Below, piece after piece: positions 6,679-14,169 of a stretch of 39,847 nucleotides of DNA. Each line of letters begins with the position of its first letter. The stretch's first letter is position 1. The translations under genes and the position numbers were made by a program. Source of the stretch: an uncultured Clostridia bacterium. GTDB lineage: Bacteria; Bacillota; Clostridia; Oscillospirales; Ruminococcaceae. Under the pieces are notes generated by a model, which saw nothing but the letters and a program-made list of their open reading frames with translations, was not told the DNA's origin and did not search any database. The stretch is from the NCBI GenBank assembly GCA_947625155.1, contig CANQNG010000019.1, positions 1 through 39,847 of the forward strand, written 5' to 3'.

Positions 6679-8313
6679 CTAGGAAAGGGCATCGGCGTTT
6701 CGGTCCAGTATACACCGGAACGCTGTCGGCAGAGAATACGCCCCTGCTAAAGCCGCTTCATCCGCCCAGACGAACGCCGCCGGCATGGCAGAACACTCTA
6801 CAAATACCCCCTGCATTTCCCACGTGATATGCGTAAAGACATGCTTTCTCCTCACGATCTTCCGCAGCTCCAAGGGCTTTACGCCCCAGTCTTTTACCAA
6901 GGCGACCGCCTGTTCTTCGGTGAGAAAGCCCGCCGCATGCGGCAGCTCCCACAGCCCGGCAAGCAAGCCCTTGGCAGGACGCTTGCGGAGGGCGGTCTTC
7001 CCGTCACAGCACAGCACGAACACCGTGAGCTGCTCTGTGCGGCGCTTGGTCTTGGTTTCCCGGACGGGCAAAAGGCGGGCGCTCCCGTTCTCCTGTGCCA
7101 GACAGATGCCCTTGAGCGGACACACCTCGCAGTGCGGCGCACCGTTCGGCAGACATACCGTTGCCCCGATCTCCATGAGCGCCTGTGTCAGCATGCCGCA
7201 GTCTGCCTGCGGGTAGATCTGCGCAAGTGCTCCGGCGGTCTCCTGCTTTACAGCGGGGTCAAGCACGTTCCGGAAGTCCTCCCGCAGCCTTGCCATGACC
7301 CGCAGCACGTTCCCGTCCACCGCCGGTGTAGGCAGTCCGAAGCAGATCGAGCAGACCGCCCCTGCCGTGTAGTCCCCGATCCCCGGAAGCGCCCGCACCG
7401 CCGCAAAAGTATGCGGAAATCTGCCGCCATGGTCCTTGACGATGCGCTGCGCCGCCTTCTGCATATGGCGCACCCGGTTATAGTAGCCAAGCCCCTCCCA
7501 GAGTTTCAGGAGCTGCTCTTCCGGGCAGTCCGCCAGCGCCTGCACATCCGGGAGAGCCGCCAAAAATCGGGCATAATAGCCCCTGACAGCTTCCACCCTC
7601 GTCTGCTGGAGCATGACCTCCGAGACCCACACATGGTAAGGATCCCTGTCCTGCCGCCAAGGCAAGTCCCGCTTGTGTGACGGATACCAGCGCAGCAGGG
7701 GAGAAAGCATTTCACCCGGTATCGCCTGCTTCCGGGCGTACAGCTCCCGCATCCGCCTGACGAGCTTCTGATAGATCGGCAGCATATGTGCTTCTGTACA
7801 GTATGCGGCGATCTCGGAGACTGGTAGCCAGCGAACGTCCCTGTTTTCGTCCGGCTTGTCTGCGATAGGCTGGTCTTTCGGGGCGACCAGCCCGTAAGTT
7901 ACATTATAGTGAATATGTGCCGGAACGGGCTTGCCGTGCTTTTCATGCGGCGGTACGGGGAGCATATCGATCGACAGGATACGCCTTGAAAAAAGGCAGA
8001 TGCGGGCGGCAGAAGTCTCCTCCTTTGCCTCCCGCAGTGCCACACCGGGCAAGTCCGGATCGCCGTCCGCATGCCCGCCTGTCCAGCCGACCGACCGGTA
8101 GATCAGGTGGTATGCCATGAGCGTTTCCGCCATGTCCGGCGACAGGATGAACACGGAACAAGTGATATGCCCTGCCCGGCAGTCCCGGTCAAGCAGATGC
8201 GCCCCCTGCTCTGCCAGAAGTGCAAGGAGCGTCTGCTTTGCGGTCTGTTCCTCCGGTGTGCAGGGACAGAAAGCCCCGATCTCCGCTGCCAGATGTGCCT
8301 GTATCTCCATCAT
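6679..8313 (-). CDS. mutY: Nudix-MutY fusion: A/G-specific adenine glycosylase
   Basis: 544 residues, about 190 longer than ordinary MutY. Residues about 50-185 are an N-terminal Nudix domain whose box keeps REAKEET (94-100) but has proline where the first glutamate is expected. Residues about 205-405 are the MutY glycosylase: WVSEVMLQQTRVEAV with catalytic Glu232, helix-hairpin-helix LPGIGDYTAGAV, catalytic Asp333 in AVDGNVLRV, and four [4Fe-4S] cysteines at 387, 395, 398 and 404 (first gap 7 residues). Residues about 425-535 are the MutT-like C-terminal domain that reads 8-oxoG. MutY removes adenine mispaired with 8-oxoguanine. The start codon overlaps the stop of the GH9 cellulase (ATGA), implying coupled translation from the same transcript. 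Confidence 0.93.
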   Translation of the reverse strand: MMEIQAHLAAEIGAFCPCTPEEQTAKQTLLALLAEQGAHLLDRDCRAGHITCSVFILSPDMAETLMAYHLIYRSVGWTGGHADGDPDLPGVALREAKEETSAARICLFSRRILSIDMLPVPPHEKHGKPVPAHIHYNVTYGLVAPKDQPIADKPDENRDVRWLPVSEIAAYCTEAHMLPIYQKLVRRMRELYARKQAIPGEMLSPLLRWYPSHKRDLPWRQDRDPYHVWVSEVMLQQTRVEAVRGYYARFLAALPDVQALADCPEEQLLKLWEGLGYYNRVRHMQKAAQRIVKDHGGRFPHTFAAVRALPGIGDYTAGAVCSICFGLPTPAVDGNVLRVMARLREDFRNVLDPAVKQETAGALAQIYPQADCGMLTQALMEIGATVCLPNGAPHCEVCPLKGICLAQENGSARLLPVRETKTKRRTEQLTVFVLCCDGKTALRKRPAKGLLAGLWELPHAAGFLTEEQAVALVKDWGVKPLELRKIVRRKHVFTHITWEMQGVFVECSAMPAAFVWADEAALAGAYSLPTAFRCILDRNADALS

Positions 8314-10616
8314 TGCACTGGCAGCTCTTCGATCAGCTCGATCACATACTGCAAAATATTCAGCGCATCAAATGGTGCGACACTACCATCCCTGTCCACA
8401 TCCGCATTTTTCATCTGCTGATCGTCCAGAACGTCAAGGTTCAGCAGATACAGATTCAAGGCGACCACATCATTCAGCTTGACCTTGCTGTCCAGCGTCA
8501 CGTCCCCGTAGACGATCTCTTCTTCCGTTCCCGCAGGCTGTGTCGCTGGTTCGGTCGAAGGCGCTGTGGGCTTTTCGGTCGGTCCGGGGCTGACAGGGTC
8601 TTTGCCGGGCACAGCATTGCCGTCCGCAGACGTGCCGTCCGGCTCGATGCCATAGTACAGCTCCCCGTCCACATAGACCGGGATATACGGTGTCACGATG
8701 CCCTTTACTGTGCCTGCCTCATCCGCTTCGCCTGCCTTGCCGAGGATGTCCTGATTCGAGTAATCATTTTCGGCATCCCAGCCAGTTCCGTAATTCGGGT
8801 ACACCAGCGCCAGCAGGATCTCGCACTGCTGCATGCCCTCGGAGACTGGCAGCACAGCCCTGCCGTCCGGCAGTGTCACTTCTACATAGTAGATATTGCC
8901 CTGATAGTGCTGTATGCCCGAGATCTCCGCCGATGCGACACCCTTGGAAGCATACATGGCAGACTGGTCACGATCACAGCGAACGACCACATCTTCCGGC
9001 TTCAGACCGGCATCGAGGATCTCGCTCAGATCCATGTAATACCGGAACGAAAGGTCATCCTGCACCCTTGCCGGCCATGCGGAATGGTTGGTGATCTTGA
9101 AGCTGACAGTAGCCCCCTGTGCGGAAATGCCCTTGTCCAATGCCTCCACATAGAATTCCGGACCGTCATGCTGTTCCACAGGTGGGAAAGCCGGGTCGGA
9201 CTTGCCGCCGTAAATACTCAGCATCCGGCACAGTGCTGCCGTAAAGCCAGCATTGTAGTCGGTCGCTACCTCGTTATTGATGTAATTCTGCCGGTCGTCC
9301 TCATAGCTGCCGTTTTCCGTAGGACCGCCGACCAGCGCACCGTAGAGGATATGGCGATTCGTGTCGGGAATGGCAAGATCATTCTTCCACGAAGCGTGCG
9401 CCGTCCTGTGGTGGGGGTTCTGGGGTGCATTTTCCCCGTAGCCGACCACGTAGCTCTGGTCATCGGGGTTGACACCGAGGGCATAGTTCACCTGCTCCTC
9501 ACAGAATTCCCGGTATTTGTCCGTATTTTCATCCGCAAACAGCGTATCACACGCCACGCCCACGATGAACGAAGCCGTTTCCGCATAGCGCAGACAGCCC
9601 CATGTCGTAAGCCAGCGCAGTCCGCCGTCCAGTTTTGCCACAGAATCCGTCCAGTAGTCCATGTGCTTCTTCACACGGGCAATGTAAGTCGGGTCGCCTG
9701 TATTGATCGCATACAGCAGCATACCGCCCTGCATGGCATCATCCCAGCAGTGCCCCCAGCTATATTTCAGCTCATCACTGCCCAGTTCCTTGTCCAGATG
9801 TGAAATATATCCGGTCGCCTTGTCTAAATACGCCTTGTCGCCTGTCGCAATGTAAAGCCAGTTCGCAGCGTAAAACAATTCGTCATAAAAATGACTGGAA
9901 CGGTAGAAACCGGATGCGTCGCTGTCATTGTAGACCGTATCGCTTGGCGAAGCGGAGGCGATGCTGAAAATATTTTCTGCGTGTGCAAGATAGTCCTCCC
10001 GCTTGCTTTCGTCGATCCTGCCGTCCAGAGCGCAGTACCCTGCCGCTAAAGCCGCTGCCATATCCCCGAACACAGCCGAACAGCCCTCGGAGGATCCCAG
10101 TGTTTCCCGTGCCGCCTCGTAGGATGTGCCGGCATCTTCCATGCCGTACTGATACAGTTCCACAGGTCCCCACCATGTGTGGTCGATCGTGCCGTTGCCG
10201 ACCTGATACACCACGGAATCTCCCCTGTCGCAGGCAGCAAGATAATCCATGACGTATTCGAGGTTATTCACGTAATTGTCCAGTTCCCCGGACTGTTCCA
10301 CGCCCTCCGGGTACTGATACAGCCCCCAAGCCAGCATCGCAGCCGAATAGGACATGGGGAGATTGAATTTCACATGGTCGCCGGCATCGTACCAGCCGCC
10401 GTCCACTTCGTCAATGGTCGTGGCATCTCTGCGCCATTCGACCCGGTTCCAGTCCGGCAAATGCCCTGCCTGCTGACATTCGTAGAAGTACAGCGACATC
10501 TGCAAGGCGCTTGCATAGTCCGGCTCCTCTGCCGCCGTGACCGGAACAGCAAAGTTCCCCACACCGGCAAGCAGCATGGCAGCCGCAGTGGCTGCGCCTG
10601 TGATCCTTTTTTTCAT
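8310..10616 (-). CDS. Cellulosomal GH9 endoglucanase (GH9-CBM3c-dockerin)
   Basis: 768 residues. Signal peptide 1-29; GH9 catalytic domain about 34-470 with the aspartate pair D77/D80 in WYDAGDHVKF, the substrate-site HHRTAH motif at 402-407 and the catalytic acid E449 in NNEVATDYN. Residues about 485-625 form a family 3c carbohydrate-binding module (GPEFYVEALDKGI...LVYPNYGTGWDAENDY), the module that gives GH9 enzymes processivity. A P/T/S-rich linker (about 665-698) leads to a dockerin (about 703-765) with loops GDVTLDSKVKLND and ADVDRDGSVAPFD, close to the LRR protein dockerin. It cuts internal beta-1,4 bonds of cellulose outside the cell. AAAGGAG is 6 nt before ATG. It sits only 14 nt after the tRNA synthetase gene and overlaps mutY. 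Confidence 0.96.
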   Translation of the reverse strand: MKKRITGAATAAAMLLAGVGNFAVPVTAAEEPDYASALQMSLYFYECQQAGHLPDWNRVEWRRDATTIDEVDGGWYDAGDHVKFNLPMSYSAAMLAWGLYQYPEGVEQSGELDNYVNNLEYVMDYLAACDRGDSVVYQVGNGTIDHTWWGPVELYQYGMEDAGTSYEAARETLGSSEGCSAVFGDMAAALAAGYCALDGRIDESKREDYLAHAENIFSIASASPSDTVYNDSDASGFYRSSHFYDELFYAANWLYIATGDKAYLDKATGYISHLDKELGSDELKYSWGHCWDDAMQGGMLLYAINTGDPTYIARVKKHMDYWTDSVAKLDGGLRWLTTWGCLRYAETASFIVGVACDTLFADENTDKYREFCEEQVNYALGVNPDDQSYVVGYGENAPQNPHHRTAHASWKNDLAIPDTNRHILYGALVGGPTENGSYEDDRQNYINNEVATDYNAGFTAALCRMLSIYGGKSDPAFPPVEQHDGPEFYVEALDKGISAQGATVSFKITNHSAWPARVQDDLSFRYYMDLSEILDAGLKPEDVVVRCDRDQSAMYASKGVASAEISGIQHYQGNIYYVEVTLPDGRAVLPVSEGMQQCEILLALVYPNYGTGWDAENDYSNQDILGKAGEADEAGTVKGIVTPYIPVYVDGELYYGIEPDGTSADGNAVPGKDPVSPGPTEKPTAPSTEPATQPAGTEEEIVYGDVTLDSKVKLNDVVALNLYLLNLDVLDDQQMKNADVDRDGSVAPFDALNILQYVIELIEELPVQ

Positions 10617-10630
10617 GAACAGCTCCTTTC

Positions 10631-12631
10631 TCAGTCCGTGTTGAACTGACTTTCGTGGCGGGTGAAGAAATCCGTCCTCGGCGGGAGGAATTTCAGCTTG
10701 TGACCCGTTCCCGTGAAATAATTGACAGGCTCAAAGATCGTGTCCCATGACCAGATACGTTCATCCGTTCCCAGATATTCCCGCAGTTTCTCCGTCCCGA
10801 ACGGTGCCATCGGGTGCAGCAGCACCCCGGCAATGCGGATGATATAGAACAGGTTTGCCAGCACCTGTGCGGCTTCCTCCGGGGGAGTGTCGTCTTTCAG
10901 CGCCCTTGCCATGTACTTGCTGCCATTACGGATATAGCTGTCCAGTACATAGGTACACTGGTGGAACGCAAATTTTGCCATATGCCGTTCGTAGTCCAGT
11001 ACTGCTTTTTTCGCATCGGCAAGGAACGTTTCTTCGGGCGCATTGTCCGGCATCACGCCGTCAAACAGCTTCTGTGTCGTGTAAAATGCCGTGCGTATCA
11101 TGCGGTTGTAGACATTTGAGAGGAGCAGACCGTCCTTGATCACGGGATCCTGTACTTTCGGGTCGGCATCGGGGTCGAACACTTTCGGCATGAAGCTGAC
11201 CGACTGCTGCCCCAGTCCCAGTCCCAGCCAGTGCATCCGGAGCTGTTCCGGCGTATAATAGGCAAGCAGTTCGTCCGCCATGGGCGGCTTGACCGCACCG
11301 GAACTGGAGGCTTTCTTGTTCAGGAACAGGATATGGTGGTTGGCAATGATAGTCGGCATCTGAAGCTCCCCCTCCGGCGGTTCGGAGGTCTTTTCTTCTG
11401 CCGCCTGCTGTGCCATCCACATAGACGGCTCGGCTATGCCGTAGAAGTAGATATTATCCTGCCCGATGAACTGGTACACGCCGGATCTTTTGCTGCACCA
11501 GTAGTCTTTCCACTCGTCCCGGCTCCTGCCCTGTGACTCAAGATATGCCTGTGTGAAAGAGATCGGCGCCCAGAGGGATTCGGGCCACACCCACACGGTC
11601 AGCCCGGTCTCGCCGTCCAGTTCCGGCGCAGGTACGCCCCATTCGATATTGCCCGTCAGGCGGAACGGCACGAGCGTCTTGCCCGTCCGGAAACGAACAC
11701 CATGCTCCGTGAGGATGTGTGTCGCCGTATCGCAGTCGGGGAGATCGGAAAACTCGATCGTAAAGGACGGCTTCTTCGGTTCTTCAAGATACTTATGCGC
11801 CGGGAGCTTGTCTTTCAGGGCAAGATACGTTTCCTCGTACTCACGCTTCACATAAATGACCGGCGGCTTGAGGAATTCGGAGATCGTTTTCCACACGACC
11901 GGGCGGACAGTCTTGTCTTTCTGAAGGCGGGCAGTCCATTCCTGCATCAGCTTTTCATGATCCCGCAGGCGGAAATACCAGTTCGTGACCGGCTTCATGG
12001 ATGGCTTTTCTCCGGTGAGGGTGCTGACGGGGTCGATGAGGTTTTCGGGCATATACTGATGCCCCAGATCGCATTCATCGGCATATGCCTTTTCAGACTG
12101 GCAGCCCTGCACGGGGCACTTGCCAACGACCTGTCTGCCGTTGAGGAACATTCCGGCTTTTTCATCATAAAACTGCATGGTCGTGATCTTATCGAGCTGT
12201 CCCTTTTCGTAGAGGGAACGCAGGAACCAGTCTGTCACCTCGGCATGGATCTCCTTCGTCCTGCCCAGTCCGGATGCACCGAACAAGTCCAAGGAAATGC
12301 CATAATCGTGCAGTGTCTGCTCCTGCTTTTCGTGGTTGGCATTGACGAATTCTTCCAGTGTGCCGGAAAATTCGCCCTTTTCGACTTTCTGCCGCCAGCC
12401 CTCGGCAATGGGCGAACCGTAGCAGTCCGTACCGCAGACGAAAATGACATGCTCCTTCCCGATGCGGTCACGCAGGAAACGGGCAAAGGTATCGGCAAAT
12501 ACGAACATGCCGCCGACATGCCCGAAATGCAGTTCCTTGTTGCCGTAGGGCATACCGCCGGTAATGACGGCACGCTCCGGAAACACGGGGCGGGGTATCT
12601 CATAGGGTTTCGAGGGTCTCTGTTTATCCAT
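10631..12631 (-). CDS. Divergent methionyl-tRNA synthetase (class I)
   Basis: 666 residues from MDKQRPSK. Class I core: ITGGMPYGNKELHFGHVGG contains the HIGH-type motif HFGH (35-38), with VCGTDCYGSPI downstream as in MetRS. The zinc knuckle is altered (C172-x4-C177-x9-C187-x3-H191 instead of two CxxC pairs), and the KMSKS loop reads KKASSS (439-444). TNWYFRL, GNIEWGVPAP and the anticodon-binding helices after about residue 490 support MetRS; no C-terminal tRNA-binding (EMAP) domain is present. It may be the sole MetRS or a paralog. The frame opens with a GTG at 12682, but that falls at the predicted transcription start, so the ATG at 12631 is preferred. No T-box leader fits the short 5' UTR. 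Confidence 0.85.
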   Translation of the reverse strand: MDKQRPSKPYEIPRPVFPERAVITGGMPYGNKELHFGHVGGMFVFADTFARFLRDRIGKEHVIFVCGTDCYGSPIAEGWRQKVEKGEFSGTLEEFVNANHEKQEQTLHDYGISLDLFGASGLGRTKEIHAEVTDWFLRSLYEKGQLDKITTMQFYDEKAGMFLNGRQVVGKCPVQGCQSEKAYADECDLGHQYMPENLIDPVSTLTGEKPSMKPVTNWYFRLRDHEKLMQEWTARLQKDKTVRPVVWKTISEFLKPPVIYVKREYEETYLALKDKLPAHKYLEEPKKPSFTIEFSDLPDCDTATHILTEHGVRFRTGKTLVPFRLTGNIEWGVPAPELDGETGLTVWVWPESLWAPISFTQAYLESQGRSRDEWKDYWCSKRSGVYQFIGQDNIYFYGIAEPSMWMAQQAAEEKTSEPPEGELQMPTIIANHHILFLNKKASSSGAVKPPMADELLAYYTPEQLRMHWLGLGLGQQSVSFMPKVFDPDADPKVQDPVIKDGLLLSNVYNRMIRTAFYTTQKLFDGVMPDNAPEETFLADAKKAVLDYERHMAKFAFHQCTYVLDSYIRNGSKYMARALKDDTPPEEAAQVLANLFYIIRIAGVLLHPMAPFGTEKLREYLGTDERIWSWDTIFEPVNYFTGTGHKLKFLPPRTDFFTRHESQFNTD

Positions 12632-12685
12632 AGCTGTATCGTTCCTTTCAGGGCAGCGGACTGCCGCTATTGTTCGTTCCACTCT

Positions 12686-12714
12686 ATTATATCACAGAAA
12701 AGGGGAAATTGCAA
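12686..12714 (-). promoter_or_regulatory. Promoter of the metS-like/GH9/mutY operon
   Basis: TTGCAA (12714-12709) and TATAAT (12691-12686), 17-base spacer, minus strand. It gives a 5' UTR of about 48 nt before the ATG at 12631. Confidence 0.8.
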
Positions 12715-12741
12715 GCGGCTGATGCAAAACAAAAGCAAAAT

Positions 12742-13932
12742 TCAGATGATTTTTTCCCGGATCAGTGCTTCCCCTGCCGCATTCAGAGACGGGAACGTCC
12801 GCCATGACAGGGCATTGCTCTCCACATTCGGGCGCTGCACGTCCGGGATCTGCACCGTGAACAGCCCTGCCCGGTAGGCACTGCGCAGACCATTCACAGA
12901 ATCCTCAAAGGCAAGGCACTCTGTCGGCTGCAATTGCAGGGCTTCACACGCTTTCTGGTAAATTTCCGGGGCAGGTTTGCCTTCCGTCACCATGTCCCCT
13001 GTGATGACCGCATCGAAGAAATGCAGCAGCCCGGCACGGGAGAGCTGGTCTTTCACGGTCTCTTCCCTCGTGGAACTTGCCACCGCAAGGCGGATGCCTC
13101 TTTCCCGGCATGCCTGTAAGATGTCCGCAGCACCTGCCTTGACAGGTACCTGCACATCCGTCACCGCATGGATCAGCGCCCTTGCCCTCGCCCGGAAACC
13201 GGCATAGTCAAATCCTTCCCCGAAATGTTCGAGAAAATAGGCTCTCGTGCTGTCCTCGTTCAGCCCCCGGCAGGCATTGATCGTTCCGGAAACATCCGGG
13301 AGAGAGAATTCCGCCCCGGCAGCCGCCCAAGAACGGTCAGCGATGCGCTCTGTGTCCAGCAGCAGTCCGTCCATGTCGAACACTGCACCCCGGATCTGCA
13401 CCGGCTCGCCGAACGGAAACAGTCTCGTCCCCGGGAACCGCATCCGGTACAGGTCGAACAGATAATTCTGGAACGTGTAGGGAATGACATTGCGTGTCGC
13501 AAGCAGTGCTTCCCATTCCGGGCGTGTGACCCAGCGGACGGCGGCGACTTCCTCTTTCTGAAGGGTGAGCGGTGTGCGGGAGTTGATCTGCACCAGCCAG
13601 TAGTCGTCAAACAAATTTTCCGTCCGGAACTGGAACACCGGTTCTGTATCGCTCAGGTCAAGCTGCAAGCCGAGTTCCTCAAAGGCTTCCCGCTGTGCGG
13701 CTGTGCGGCTGTCGTCGCCTGCCTGCGCCATGCCGCCGAGGGAGATGTCCCACATGCCGCCCCAGCTGCGCTTGTTTTTGACACGCTGCTGCACAAGAAA
13801 GCGCCCGTTTTCGTCAAAGATCAGCATGTGGATGACAAGCACGAATTCGCCCGCCTGCCGGGGCGTGCCCCGTTCAATGGTTTTCCCCGTGCGCTCTCTG
13901 TGGATGTCATAAATGTCCTGTAATTCCGGCAT
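12742..13932 (-). CDS. Nudix hydrolase-HAD phosphatase fusion
   Basis: 396 residues with two enzymes in one chain. Residues about 1-165 are a Nudix domain of the isopentenyl-diphosphate-isomerase-like type: FLVQQRVKNKRSWGGMWD and a box ending REAFEELG (81-88), with Asp replacing the first Glu of the box. Residues about 180-390 are a HAD-superfamily hydrolase like beta-phosphoglucomutase: motif I VFDMDGLLLDTE (Asp186 nucleophile, Asp188 acid), motif II VASST, motif III lysine in GKPAPEIY, motif IV FEDSVNG, plus a helical cap. It probably hydrolyses a nucleotide or sugar phosphate; coupling of diphosphate hydrolysis with dephosphorylation is an inference. AGGAGGG lies 7 nt before ATG. It has its own perfect promoter and diverges from the GH5 cellulase. 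Confidence 0.88.
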   Translation of the reverse strand: MPELQDIYDIHRERTGKTIERGTPRQAGEFVLVIHMLIFDENGRFLVQQRVKNKRSWGGMWDISLGGMAQAGDDSRTAAQREAFEELGLQLDLSDTEPVFQFRTENLFDDYWLVQINSRTPLTLQKEEVAAVRWVTRPEWEALLATRNVIPYTFQNYLFDLYRMRFPGTRLFPFGEPVQIRGAVFDMDGLLLDTERIADRSWAAAGAEFSLPDVSGTINACRGLNEDSTRAYFLEHFGEGFDYAGFRARARALIHAVTDVQVPVKAGAADILQACRERGIRLAVASSTREETVKDQLSRAGLLHFFDAVITGDMVTEGKPAPEIYQKACEALQLQPTECLAFEDSVNGLRSAYRAGLFTVQIPDVQRPNVESNALSWRTFPSLNAAGEALIREKII

Positions 13933-13962
13933 GGTATTGCCCTCCTTTTTCTTTCTGTTTCT

Positions 13963-13991
13963 ATTATACTAAAGTTTACAGGATCTGTCAA
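13963..13991 (-). promoter_or_regulatory. Consensus promoter of the Nudix-HAD gene
   Basis: Minus-strand TTGACA (13991-13986) and TATAAT (13968-13963) with 17-base spacing. Confidence 0.88.
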
Positions 13992-14104
13992 CTGCCGGAG
14001 CAAGAAATACCGGGAAAAGCCGCATGATCATTACAAAAATGTGAACTTGTTTTTCTGCTTTTTTCTTCATAAATAATTTTACAAAAGTTTTCGCCCCGGA
14101 TCCA

Positions 14105-14133
14105 TTGACAAGCACCCTGAAAACGTTTATAAT
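14105..14133 (+). promoter_or_regulatory. Consensus promoter of the GH5 cellulase
   Basis: TTGACA and TATAAT with 17-base spacing, about 37 nt before the ATG. AGGGGG precedes the start. Confidence 0.88.
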
Positions 14134-14169
14134 GAAACTATAAATATCAAGTTTAAGGGGGAATTTCTC

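Noticed and set aside
8220-9803. 527-residue open frame on the plus strand
   Set aside because: It is antisense to the GH9 cellulase and mutY junction, is rich in His/Arg/Val as expected of shadow frames, and has no ribosome binding site.
12632-12682. GTG start 17 codons upstream for the MetRS-like gene, and a T-box leader
   Set aside because: The GTG coincides with the predicted transcription start, and the leader of about 48 nt is too short for a T-box.
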